This document shows positions 35,230 to 46,926 of a stretch of 64,000 bases of DNA, piece by piece (position 1 is the first letter of the stretch; each line of letters opens with the position of its first letter). Location: NCBI GenBank assembly GCA_964019135.1, contig OZ025261.1:34028820-34092819 (forward strand). Reading direction: 5' to 3'. The position numbers were made by a program, and so were the translations under genes. Under the pieces are notes generated by a model, which was given only the letters and a program-made list of their open reading frames with translations, was not told the DNA's origin and did not search any database. Origin of the DNA: Arenicola marina. Taxonomy: Eukaryota; Annelida; Polychaeta; Arenicolidae.

Positions 35230-35382
35230 TGTCGATAAGGGCCAACGAACCTCCTGAGACAATGAAACTTCTGAGACGATGAATGATGATTGCGAAACGC
35301 CCCAGAAACATACCCGGATTCTAACCCAAGAGCTGTTAATCTACGGTGTAATACGCTGACCACTGCACCGGGGAGGCCCCCC
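35230..35382 (-). mobile_element. tRNA-derived SINE of a second family, degraded
   Basis: On the minus strand, from 35382 down, the sequence reads GGCCTCCCCGGTGCAGTGGT then CAGCGTATTACACCGTAGAT and later GGGTTAGAATCC. It thus has a box A-like and a box B-like element at tRNA spacing. The same head, GGCCTCCATGGTGTAGT, is the unit of the 53-bp array at 51040-51445. The 3' end of the element is not clear. Confidence 0.55.
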
Positions 35383-36182
35383 GATCAGTTACTAATTTAG
35401 CATGTAAACGGTGGCGGTACGAGCCGGTAAATCTTGGTGAAATAATCCCTATAGGTACTCCTCGAAACCGGTACAGTCACGTGGTGGCCATGAATAAGGC
35501 ATTGCTCGCGGCGATACGCCAAAGAGACACCATTCCACGCCTGCCTACCCACGTGACCCAAACGGGATTCGCTGAGCCGTGACTGTGGTGGCGAGGAGGT
35601 GAGGTGGTGGAAGGGGCGACTGTCATACAGGCGGGAAATCCATACTTACCAAAGATTCAACAGAACTCCTCCGTCTATCCTCCTTGTACCGCCAGAATAT
35701 GGGCTGTGGCGCCTTTAGTTGCCCTATAGAGCATGGGCAATTGTTACCGTGGCGTCGTCCCCAGCTAAATAATTGCGTGGTGGAAGGTATTGCGTACCGT
35801 GAGGTGGGGGGCGGGCGGTGGGGGGGGGGGGGGGCTACGTATTTCAGTTGTCTTCAGCCCCTATAGTCATTATAATTGTAGTCATTTTTTTTTGAAGTCG
35901 AGAACTTTAGAGTTGTTAAAATCATTACAAAATATACATATACAGTAAATATACGTACGAAATAAACCTTTATCTTACCTTACTCACGTATTATTTTGAA
36001 ATGTTCATATGTATATTAATGGGACACTCAAGTATGGTTTAGTGATTATAACGCTGTGGTCTGTCGAAAAGTCTCTACCAAGCTAGGCATCGTGTCAAAT
36101 TTCCGGGTTTCGCGTCGCGCTGTGCGAATAATTATGTATGTGATCGATAACTATCTCAGATCCTCCTTCAAAGCACCGTGGG
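35383..36182. other. Intergenic stretch
   Basis: Nothing recognisable apart from a G-run at 35809-35834. Confidence 0.4.
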
Positions 36183-36442
36183 GGCCGCCTCGATAGCTCA
36201 GTGGGTTAGCGCGCTCGACTTGAGTGCTCTGGCCACCTGAGAGCTTAATTAACGTCGGGTGGGTCGGTGATTCGAGCCCCGCTGTGGTCATGTCTGTATG
36301 ATCGCATGATAAAGATCCCATGTCTTTCGTCGCAGAGAGTAGAGGGTTACCCCGGGGACATGGCTCAACACTCCCTTCCTTCTCCCATTGACGCGATATG
36401 ATTAGAATGTGTTAAAGCGTCATGAATATACAACCAACCAAT
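36183..36442 (+). mobile_element. tRNA-derived SINE, copy 3
   Basis: Same family as 4796-5042, with the best-preserved head in the window: box A TAGCTCAGTGGGTTAGCGCG and box B GATTCGAGCCCC, then the shared ATAAAGATCCCATGTC body and a CAACCAACCAA tail. No clear target duplication was found. Confidence 0.85.
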
Positions 36443-37114
36443 CAACGCAAATATGGGTCCCGCCAGACCTTTTGACCATTTCCACTGACGCGATGTGATC
36501 TGATGATCACGGAGTAAACTCCATATCTTTCTCAAACTAGCGAATGTTCCTCATTGCACTCCCCAATTACAGCAATATAGCGTGAGCTCGAAAATGTAGA
36601 AAGAGGTTCTATAACAGGTAGCTTATTCAACATTATGTTGAATATGTTCGGATGTGTTGGTGTCCACGTAGAAGGAATGAACGCCCGACGAACATTCGCA
36701 ACGGGTATTAAAAGGCCATCTCTTTACGAGGGTCAGACGCTTAAATATTAAGGCCCCAGAGGGACTTTTTTAAGTCGAGTTTTTAAATCGACAACGCGAC
36801 ATATATCTCTTCTTAAAATCGACATGTGACATGGATATCTCCCATCAGGGGCCCTAAAATTGCATATTAACGTGTAGATTGACCGTTTTTAGTCCAAGTA
36901 GTATCGGGGTGAAGCAAGGCGGAGATGCGGAAAAGCTATATTTTTTTTTTCTACATTTTTCTACGACCTGATCGCCTAAAAAGGTGAGTGTGACGGCCTG
37001 CAGCAGCCATCCATCCATCCACCCATCGATCGGTCGGTCGGTCTCTCGGATCGGTTCCGACAACCCACCGACTTTACAACCTCCACTCACCGACAGGCCG
37101 TTGTCCAAGAAGAC

Positions 37115-40100
37115 ATGACAACGCGTCAACACAACTTCCCGGCTTATGCCGCAGGCCGCTCTGTTTACCACCTGCGCGCCGCATCCATGCAGCACACTAT
37201 GTAAGTGGGTGGGTGGGTGGGTGAGGGGGTGGGGTGGGGGTGGATGGGGCGGGGCGGGGCCCAGGCAGTGGGTGGGTGGGTGAGGGGATGGGGTGGGGTA
37301 GAGGTGGATGGGGCGGGGCGGGGCGGGGCCCAGGCCGCCGCACTATACGTGATGGCATAATACAAGGGTCCAATACGGCGTCCGTCAATCCGGTGCAGTG
37401 TCAGTGTCGGTCGGGGCAGGTCATATGGTCCCGGGGCATGGTCTCGGTCATGGTGAGGCCATGCGTAATGGATCTCTTCATACACTATAGTCTCCATGTA
37501 GAGGGCGCCGCAAGCAGGGGACCGGAGCCCACATAGAAACAGTTCAGTATCGGGGGTCTGTCATGGCAGCCCACCTAGATACATAATATAGACATATATT
37601 GAAGGCGTTCATTGAAGACTGGGGCCGGCCAATCCGGGGTTAACATCGCTGGGAGCCACTGGACCCCATACCAAGCGGTATAACCGCTCTGGCGGACAGG
37701 GGATATAAGTTGGTGTCAGGTATGGGATTTTTCTTTATTAGTCCGACCTTATGGATTTTCTCGTATATATTACTTTCCCTGTATGCCGGTCGGCTGAAGG
37801 AATAATTACAGAACAGATTAAGTGAAGTAGCGGATATTGAGCGGTGGGTGTTCGATCGCCACGTGTTGACCCGTCGTGCGCTGGCGCCAACCCTCCCTCC
37901 CTCCAGGCCTCCGAGGCATGTTCAATGATAAATGAAGGCTATAACTCCGCCTTGCGTGTCATATAGTGGTGAATATGGAACAGAGACAGGATGGTGAAGT
38001 CACGTGAGGTCTCGCGCACACCCGCGCGGTGTTATAGGAACGGAATAACGCGCGAAGACATGGACATCGCAAAATGGAGGAACTTTTTGAGGGACTAATA
38101 TTTCGTGCTTATAGACACAAACTGCCTTCTGATCAGACTGCGGGGTACGTCATTCGGCGATACAATAGTTCAATACTAACAAAAAGTGAACACGATAACT
38201 TCGGGGTAAGTCTTATATTATTTTAACGCAGTCCTCAAAACGAGGCGTAGACGTGTCAAGTGACTTGTAATCCACGGACGCCATATTCATCCACTTAACT
38301 ACAGCCTTGGTTACAAACATAACGATCCCTGTGAGAGATGACATGGATGAATCCATCACCGGGGTGAATCCATCACCGGGGTGAATCCATCACCGGGGTG
38401 AATCCATCACCGGGGTGAATTATTCACCGGGGTGAATCCGTCACCGGGGTAAAACCATCACCGGGGTGAATCCATCACCGGGGTTAAACCATCACCGGGG
38501 TGGAACCATCACCGGAGTGAATCCATCACTGGGGTGAATTCATCCCCGGGGTGAATCCATCCCCGGGGTGAATCCATCTCCGGGGTGAATTATTCACCAG
38601 GGTGAATCCACCACCGGGGTGAATCCATCACCGGGGTGAATCCATCCCCGGGGTGAATCCATCCCCGGGGTGAATCCATCCCCGGGGTGAATTATTCACC
38701 GGGGTGAATCCGTCACCGGGGTGAAACCATCACCGGGGTGAATCCATCACCGGGGTTAAACCATCATCGGGGTTAAACCATCACCGGGGTTAAACCATCA
38801 CCGGGGTTAAACCATCACCGGGGTGAAACCATCACCGGGGTGAAACAATCAACGGGATGAAACCATCACCGGGGTGAATCCATCACCGGAGTGAATCCAT
38901 CACCGGAGTGAATCCATCAGCGGGGTGAATCCATCACCGGGGTGAATCCATCACCGGGGTGAATCCATCACCGGAGTGAATCCATCACCGGAGTGAATCC
39001 ATCACCGGAGTGAATCCATCACCGGAGTGAATCCATCAGCGGGGTGAATCCATCCCCGGGGTGAATCCATCACCGGAGTGAATCCATCACCGGAGTGAAT
39101 CCATCAGCGGGGTGAATCCATCACCGGAGTGAATCCATCACCGGAGTGAATCCATCACCGGAGTGAATCCATCACCGGAGTGAATCCATCACCGGAGTGA
39201 ATCCATCACCGGAGTGAATCCATCACCGGGGTGAATCCATCACCGGAGTGAATCCATCACCGGAGTGAATCCATCACCGGAGTGAATTCATCCCCGGGGT
39301 GAATCCATCCTCGGGGTGAATCCATCACCGGGGTGAATCCATCACCGGAGTGAATCCATCACCGGAGTGAATCCATCACCGGGGTGAATCCATCACCGGA
39401 GTGAATCCATCACCGGAGTGAATCCATCACCGGAGTGAATCCATCACCGAAGTGAATCCATCACCGGGGTGAATCCATCAGCGGGGTGAATCCATCACCG
39501 GAGTGAATCCATCACCGGGGTGAATCCATCACCGGGGTGAATCCATCACCGGGATGAAACCATCACCGGGGTGAATCCATCACCGGAGTGAATCCATCAC
39601 CGAAGTGAATCCATCACCGGAGTGAATCCATCAGCGGGGTGAATCCATCACCGGGGTGAATCCATCAGCGGGGTGAATCCATCACCGGGGTGAATTCATC
39701 AGCGGGGTGAATCCATCACCGGGGTGAATCCATCACCGGGGTGAATCCATCACCGGGATGAAACCATCACCGGGGTGAATCCATCAGCGGGGTGAATCCA
39801 TCACCGGGGTGAATCCATCAGCGGAGTGAATCCATCAGCGGGGTGAATCCATCACCGGGGTGAATCCATCAGCGGGGTGAATCCATCACCGGGGTGAATC
39901 CATCACCGGAGTGAATCCATCACCGGAGTGAATCCATCACCGGGGTGAATCCATCACCGGGGTGAATCCATCACCGGAGTGAATCCATCACCGGGGTGAA
40001 TCCATCACCGGGGTGAATCCATCACCGGAGTGAATCCATCACCGGAGTGAATCCATCACCGGGGTGAATCCATCACCGGAGTGAATCCATCACCGGGGTG

Positions 40101-43100
40101 AATCCATCACCGGAGTGAATCCATCACCGGGGTGAATCCATCACCGGAGTGAATCCATCACCGGAGTGAATCCATCACCGAAGTGAATCCATCACCGGGG
40201 TGAATCCATCACCGGGGTGAATCCATCACCGGAGTGAATCCATCACCGGAGTGAATCCATCACCGAAGTGAATCCATCACCGGGGTGAATCCATCACCGG
40301 GGTGAATCCATCACCGGGGTGAATCCATCACCGGGGTGAATCCATCAGCGGGGTGAATCCATCACCGGGGTGAATCCATCACCGGAGTGAATCCATCACC
40401 GGGGTGAATCCATCACCGGAGTGAATCCATCACCGGGGTGAATCCATCACCGGGGTGAATCCATCAGCGGGGTGAATCCATCACCGGGGTGAATCCATCA
40501 CCGGGGTGAATCCATCACCGGGGTGAATCCATCACCGGGGTGAATCCATCACCGGAGTGAATCCATCACCGGAGTGAATCCATCACCGGGGTGAATCCAT
40601 CACCGGGGTGAATCCATCACCGGGGTGAATCCATCACCGGGGTGAATCCATCACCGGGGTGAATCCATCACCGGGGTGAATCCATCACCGGAGTGAATCC
40701 ATCACCGGAGTGAATCCATCAGCGGGGTGAATCCATCACCGGGGTGAATCCATCACCGGGGTGAATCCATCACCGGGGTGAATCCATCACCGGGGTGAAT
40801 CCATCAGCGGGGTGAATCCATCAGCGGGGTGAATCCATCCCCGTGACTTACGCGATCAACTTACACACCTCGATATACTTATGATCGCCATGACCTGGAC
40901 ATCGTAAGTTATCGTGAGCAGGAATCCTGTTGACATGCCCCCCTAGGTCACCCGTTCCGGACGAGTGGGCCATGGCTGAGGACATCGTGGCCCCGTGCCT
41001 GCCGGCGCGGTCCTGTTCAAACAGCCATGAGTCCCACACCGGTGTCACTGCCGAGACCCAGTCGCGTTGGCAGCGACACGGCCAAGTCTTCAGACAGCAA
41101 GATGTGATGAGCCTTGCGGAACATCTCACCACACGAATACTGCAGGACCAGCCAGCCAATATAGCCGTCTATTGCGCCGATCTCTTAGATAAAAAGCTGG
41201 CCAAGAGGAATCGTGCAGGTGAGAACTGTTTTAACGTGTGTATTACTCAGGCGGAGCAGTTAACGCGATTGTCAACTTGAAAGGTAACGAGCTAAATACA
41301 TCCTGGTGGTTTACATCGATGAAGCAATGTTGCCACCTGTACATGGCAGGCAATAACGCGTCTCAAACCAATCAGTCATTTGGTATGGTACAGGTAAGAC
41401 AATCAAACCAATTTGGTGCTGTACATGTAAAACATTGTACAGGCGAGACAATCAACGTCATTTGGTGTTATACAGGTAAGGCAATCAACGTTCTTTGGTG
41501 CTGTACAGGTAAGACAATCAAACCAATTTGGTATTGTACAGGTAAAACAATCAACGACATTAGGGGTTGTACAGGTAAGGCAATCAACGTCCTTTGGTGT
41601 TGTACAGGTGAGACAATCAACGTCCTTTGGTGTTGTACAGGTGAGACAATCAACGTCCTTTGGTGTTGTACAGGTGAGACAATCAACGTCCTTTGGTGTT
41701 GTACCAGTAAGACAATCAACGCCTTTGGTGTTGTACAGGTAAGGCAATCAACGTCATTTGGTGTTGTACAGGTAAGACAATCAACTGTCATGGGTGTTGT
41801 ACAGGTGAGACAATCACCGTCCTTTGGTGTTGTACAGGTAAGGCAATCAACGTCATTTGGTGTTGTACAGGTGAGACAATCAACGTCCTTTGGTGTTGTA
41901 CAGGTGAGACAATCAACGCCTTTGGTGTTGTACAGGTAAGACAATCAACGTCCTTTGGTGTTGTACAGGTGAGACAATCAACGTCCTTTGGTGTTGTACA
42001 GGTAAGACAATCAACTGTCATGGGTGTTGTACAGGTAAGACAATCAACGTCCTTTGGTGTTGTACAGGTGAGACAATCAACGTCCTTTGGTGTTGTACAG
42101 GTAAGACAATCAACTGTCATGGGTGTTGTACAGGTGAGACAATCAACGTCCTTTGGTGTTGTACAGGTAAGGCAATCAACGTCATTTGGTGTTGTACAGC
42201 TATGGCAATCAACGTCCTTTGGTGTTGTACAGGTGAGACAATCAACGTCCTTTTGTGTTGTACATCTGAGCCAATCAACGTCATTTGGTGTTGCACAGGT
42301 AAGACAATCAACGTCCTTTGGTGTTGTACCAGTAAGACAATCAACGTCCTTTGGTGTTGTACAGGTGAGACAATCAACGTCCTTTGGTGTTGTACAGGTG
42401 AGACAGTCAACGTCCTTTGGTGTTGTACAGGTGAGCCAATCACCGTCCTTTGGTGTTGCACAGGTAAGCCAATCAACGTCCTTTGATGTTGTTCAAGTAA
42501 GACAATCAACGTCCTTTGGTGTTGTACAGGTGAGACAATCAACGTCCTTTGGTGTTGTACAGGTGAAACAATCAACATCCTTTGGTGTTGTACATCTGAG
42601 CCCATCAACGTCCTTTGGTGTTGTACAGGTGAGACAATCAACGTTCTTTGGTGTTGTACAGGTGAGACAATCAACGTCATTTGGTGGTGTACAGGTAAGA
42701 CAATCAACGCCTTTGGTGTTGTACAAGTAAGACAATCAACGTCCTTTGGTGTTGTACAGGTGAGACAATCAACGTCCTTTGGTGTTGTACTGGTGAGACA
42801 ATCAACGTCCGTTGGTGTTGTTGTACAGGTGAGACAATCAACGTCCTTTTGTGTTGTACATCTGAGCCAATCAACGTCCTTTGGTGTTGCACAGGTAAGA
42901 CAATCAACGTCCTTTGGTGTTGTACAGGTGAGACAATCAACGTCCTTTGGTGTTGTACAGGTGAGCAAATCAACGTCCTTTTGTGTTGTACATCTGAGCC
43001 AATCAACGTCCTTTGGTGTTGCACAGGTAAGACAATCAACGTCCTTTGGTGTTGTACCAGTAAGACAATCAACGTCCTTTGGTGTTGTTGTACAGGTGAG

Positions 43101-46100
43101 ACAATCAACGTCCTTTGGTGTTGTACAGGTGAGACAGTCAACGTCCTTTGGTGTTGTTGTACAGGTGAGACAATCAACGTCCTTTGGTGTTGTACAGGTG
43201 AGACAATCAACGTCCTTTGGTGTTGTACATGTAAGACAATCAACGTCCTTTGGTGTTGTACAGGTGAGACAATCAACGTCCGTTGGTGTTGTACAGGTGA
43301 GACAATCAACGTCCTTTGCTGTTGTACAGGTTAGCCAATCAGCGTTCATGGGTATTGTACAGGTGAAGCAATTAGGGTTCTTTAAACCTGTAGCATGGGA
43401 TTGTTCCAAATATATCTAGTACCCTCATAAAATATACTTATCAAAAGCTCATACTTAACCTCGGAAGACCCACTTAATTACTTAATACCGTGATGTGCTG
43501 TATCTAAAGGATTAGCCTTTCATCGGGCTCTCGTTAATCCTCGATGCACACACGAAATAAGTGCTTGCGGTAAGCTGTGTGATATGACGAAATGAGGTAA
43601 CCTGGCGGCTACTGGTGTCGGCTGTACAACATGGTTGTGAGTCATGCGTACACGCACTAAGACTAGGATCGGCAGTGCATGGAAGATGGGTTAACTCACG
43701 GCGTGGAGACCCAGGAGCTTGCGATCAGTTGGATATCTATTTGCTCACGCCTGCGTATATGTTTACCCTGTGGGAACGCGAAAGGTAAACATGCGTGAGA
43801 TGATATACATTCATATAGGGTTATATCTGCCTTCAAATGTATTCGAGTATTTTCGACGAATGAGGCTAACATAGTTCAAAGTGTAGTTTGAAGAACCTTC
43901 TAGACAAAATAGGATGTTGCCAAGTCGTTTGCACGAGAATTGCTAGTGGCGATTACCAGTTCGTCATCTGCATAATTATTTTATTCCTTTATGTTCCGTA
44001 TATTATCGACTTGTTTCAGATACTATCAAGAAAATGGCGGAAGGTAGTGTGCAAGACGCCAAGTGGCGACATCGTCACATAAACGAGATGTCGTGCTCAA
44101 ACACGATATCGTATGTGGCTGAAAATGGCGGGAAAAGCCAAGCGCAGACGGCATTTGGCGGCCGCCGCGCGGCTGTCACTAAGCAAGGTAACAACGTCGA
44201 TGCCAAGCCACCACGCTGTCCGCAGTCATCGCCAGCTAGAGACGGCCAAGCGTGGGCCAGGGACGCGGGGAGAGGCAACCCCGACGTCGCCAAGTTGATA
44301 ATGGTGGGCACGTTAAGTGGACTTCATGGCGTCGCGCCAGTGGACCTTGACGGCGACAGCGCGCTGTCGGACTCCATGGCGACAAGCCTACGCTTTCCAG
44401 GCCGTCGCGTCGACGTACATTCAACAGCGTCGCATCTCCATGGAAACCCTTCGTGTCGGGCGACGCTGCTAGGTCACACCGGCGCCGTGACGCAGTTGTG
44501 TCTACTATCCCATTACGTGATGACGTCATCACTGGACCACACAATCTGTATCTGGGATGCGTGCAGTGCGCGGCTGGCCAAGAGGCTGGAGTGTGGTCAG
44601 GCCGTGCTCTCCATGTGCTGCGCTAGATACGAGAGCAAGGTATACCTCTTGTTAGCCGGTTGCCACTTCGGCAAGGTTCAAGCCTGGGCATTGAAGTTGT
44701 CGGACAACAGCATAGAAGTAGCGCTGTCAAACGTCTTCGAGTTCCACACTCCGAACCCGGTAGGAGTCATGACCATGTCTCCGGACCGCCTCTACGTGGC
44801 GACGGGCTGTTGCTACGCCAGCTACAAGATATCTGACAGGGCGCTGACGGACAGCGTCTGCGGGAACGTGAAAGCCTGGCGCCTGGAGGACATCGTGACA
44901 ACAGCCAAGGACACCTCGCACGACGACTTGCACGTACCCTGCATGGCCATCAAGACCGTGCGTCAGTTGCTGTCTAAAGGCCTCCCGCCGATGCTGCGTC
45001 GCGAAAGCTCCTATTTCCGCCTGCTTGTGGATAATGATTTAGGCAACGAGAGGGCGTACGGCGTGCGGAGCCTGGCCTACACGGCAGACAGTACCAAGCT
45101 GGTGGTGGCCCTGGGGCGGCCAGACGATCACGACGACGCCGTCCACCGCGGGAAGCTCCTTGTCTGCTGCTCCGAGTCGCTGGATACGCTCTACACGCTG
45201 GCACACAGCAGCCCTCACATCTGCTCCATCGTCACGCAGGTGATGGTCTGCCGGGACACTAGCCGCCCCAAGAACGCCGAATTCGTCTTGGTGTCTACTC
45301 CGGGCGGTTTGGAAGCCCTCCGCTTGAAGGGAACAGGTAATGTGGAGGGTGGAGTGATGGGCGGTGTGTGGTTCAATGCTGGTCGGCGTCTGTGAGATGT
45401 TGCTTAAAGCAATTTCGACAGTTATTTTCAGCAAGGTCATCTAAAGCTAAAGACTTGTTTGGAAAGAATAGTGCAAGCATGATCTATTCTTGTCGCTAAA
45501 CTCCATTGTCTCGAGCATGGCACGATATAGCCTTACAGGCTGAAAGTGCCGTTAAACCGCATTAAAGCGCACCGCAATTGGGTGTAAAATTATAACGTCA
45601 CGCACGCGCCGGGGGAAGCAGACGACAGATCTACTTTGGAAGCCAAAACACATGCATAAAAAAACCGACCGGGTGTACACGGACGGTGTGTTCGGATGGT
45701 ACAGTTCATATAGCGAAACGGTCCTGACATTTTGATGACAGAACCTGTAAACGTTACGTATTCACTATCGATTACACTGATGTTGTGTTAATAAATGACT
45801 AATTTCATAACTTCAGCGTCGGCCACGAAGAAGCTGCGGCTGGAGAAAGCGTGGCAGAGTTCCGGGAAAGATTCCAAGTCGAGGCTGGCTACCTATTCGG
45901 CCTCTCACGTCATTTTCGCAACGTATCCATGCGACCGATCACGTGGCGGTAGGGTACAAAAGTCAACAGCCAATAGGAGTCCAGAGATTATTCAGCCCGT
46001 CACGTTGGAGTATTACGACATTCAGAGCGGCGCCCTCATAGCGTCTCACGTGACAGATCACGTGGCCCAGGTGACTGACGTCCGGGTCTCTGCCGACACT

Positions 46101-46229
46101 AGCTGTGTGGTCACGGCCGACATAGCGGGGGTGGTGAAGATATGGAACACTGGCCAGGAGATGAGGGGGGCGGGAGAGCACAAGGAACCCCTGTACAGCA
46201 AACGTAACGACACGTCAACCCATCGATAA
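37115..46229 (+). CDS. WD40-repeat protein with an N-terminal docking-like helix, identity unknown
   Basis: Four exons: 37115-37200, 40947-41218, 44020-45336, 45817-46229; about 695 residues. Phases match at every junction. Exon 1 starts with ATG (MTTRQHNFPAYAAG) and joins exon 2 as AT|G, but it is supported only by frame and a strong donor (CTAT|GTAAGT). Exon 2 ends with SLAEHLTTRILQDQ and NIAVYCADLLDKKLAK, resembling the helix pair of RII-alpha/DPY-30 docking domains common in ciliary proteins. Exon 3 holds the first WD blades: LLGHTGAVTQLCL then MTSSLDHTICIWDACS, LAGCHFGKVQAWAL and SVCGNVKAWRLEDI. Exon 4 adds ASHVTDHVAQVTDVRVSAD and VVTADIAGVVKIWNTGQ. I do not recognise the orthologue. A ciliary scaffold role is a guess from the docking-like helix. 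Introns 1 and 2 contain 2.5 and 2.0 kb of minisatellite. Confidence 0.85.
37202..37335 (+). repeat. G-rich duplication directly after a splice donor
   Basis: The donor of WD40 exon 1 (GTAAGT at 37201-37206) runs straight into GGGTGGGTGGGTGGG and then a GGGGTGGGG tract. The G-rich segment is repeated once (from about 37268), with GGGCCCAGGC ending each copy. Four or more G-triplets with single-base loops form a strong G-quadruplex motif in the pre-mRNA. Confidence 0.75.
38341..40843. repeat. 17-bp minisatellite (GGTGAATCCATCACCGG)
   Basis: About 147 copies of a 17-bp unit, GGTGAATCCATCACCGG, the most numerous array in the window. It ends about 100 bases before the acceptor of WD40 exon 2. Common variants are AGTGAATC, ATCAGCGG, ATCCCCGG and GTTAAACC. 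Each unit is an imperfect palindrome (GGTGA/TCACC), and the junction between units, CACCGGGGTG, is another. It has stops in every frame and is not coding. Confidence 0.95.
41385..43365. repeat. 33-bp minisatellite carrying CAG|GTGAGA splice-site-like junctions
   Basis: About 60 copies of CAGGTGAGACAATCAACG plus TCCTTTGGTGTTGTA (33 bp; 32-, 34- and 36-bp variants occur). Most copies contain CAGGTGAGA or CAGGTAAGA, an excellent match to the 5' splice-site consensus. Each is preceded by a T-rich stretch ending TTGTACAG, which resembles an acceptor. Variants with CATCTGAG or CAGTAAG lack the full site. The array lies in WD40 intron 2, starting about 165 bases after the true donor GCAG|GTGAGA. Because the unit is a multiple of three it creates long 11-residue-repeat frames on both strands, here taken as artefacts. 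Confidence 0.95.
43366..44019. other. Unique part of WD40 intron 2
   Basis: No exon or repeat is seen between the 33-bp array and the acceptor TTGTTTCAG at 44019. Confidence 0.5.
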
Positions 46230-46284
46230 TTAATGGCCAATAGGAACCCGGAGATTAGTCACCTCGGCATATTGCACTTTTCTA

Positions 46285-46510
46285 ACTTTTCCGAACCCCC
46301 CCCCCCCTTTTTTTTGAGAAAGAATGTCGTTTTTCGATGGAAAATTTAGGCCAGCTGACGCTTGCACCCGCCCCCGCCCCCCCCCCCTTTTGATGAAGAG
46401 AGAACGCTAATCTAAGGTTTGCGTGGACCCCCATCCCCGGCCGCCAAAAAAAAAGTGGTGGACTACCCTGTCGCAATTTTATTTAAAGCCCGCCCCCCCC
46501 CCACTCCCCG
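46285..46510. repeat. C-run/T-run low-complexity patch
   Basis: Three C-runs of 9 to 13 bases, two of them followed by T-runs, separated by about 80-100 bases. This resembles the interior of the G-run MITEs at 9795 and 61321, but no inverted ends were found. It lies in the presumed 3' UTR of the WD40 gene. Confidence 0.4.
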
Positions 46511-46784
46511 CAGTCTCCCGATCTCAAGTTGTAATCAGCGGCCGGTGACTGGTGCAAACACCTCGTGGTGAATGCGTCTTCTTGTGATAAAAACTTCAAC
46601 ATATATGTTTGTAGAAATTGTTTTCTCTCACTTCATTAATCAATATGGTGAAGTCACGCATCAGGTTTGTGCCTTATTTAACATCTGCCAACATTATACA
46701 CAACTGCAACAACGGACACCCGCTACAACATACCAGCCTGTTGTAGCTGTAGCTACACGAAACAAACACGGTTTTTCATTTTTA

Positions 46785-46820
46785 AATAAACCCTTACAGC
46801 AGTGAAGTAAGCACAATAAA
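46785..46820 (+). terminator. Two poly(A) signals for the WD40 gene
   Basis: AATAAA at 46785-46790 and again at 46815-46820, about 560-590 bases after the stop at 46229. Confidence 0.5.
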
Positions 46821-46920
46821 GTCGTGACGAGTTCGCACGTGATTTGTGATCGTGTATGTTTGCATGAACAACCGACTCTCACAAAAAGACGAACCAACAA
46901 CATATGTATTAAAATAGTCT

Positions 46921-46926
46921 TTTATT
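46921..46926 (-). terminator. Poly(A) signal for CWF19L1
   Basis: TTTATT on the plus strand reads AATAAA on the minus strand (GAAATAAAAG). It lies about 1.2 kb after the CWF19L1 stop at 48143, and the interval 46927-48142 has no other gene. It is only about 100 bases from the WD40 gene's signals, giving a tail-to-tail pair. Confidence 0.45.

Noticed and set aside
36183-36290. Possible functional tRNA gene
   Set aside because: Box A and box B are present, but the anticodon and acceptor arms do not form and the body continues as the SINE found at three other places.
37165-37497. A minus-strand frame of 110 codons (METIVYEEIHYAW...)
   Set aside because: Lies opposite WD40 exon 1 and its G-rich intron; its proline-rich part is the complement of the G-tracts.
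38341-40843. Regular short repeats considered as a CRISPR array
   Set aside because: Units are directly adjacent with no unique spacers, there are no cas genes, and the setting is an animal intron.
42117-43409. A 430-codon minus-strand frame of 11-residue repeats (DCLTCTTPKDV)
   Set aside because: The 33-bp unit is a multiple of three, so open frames on both strands are expected; the array is inside an intron of a plus-strand gene.
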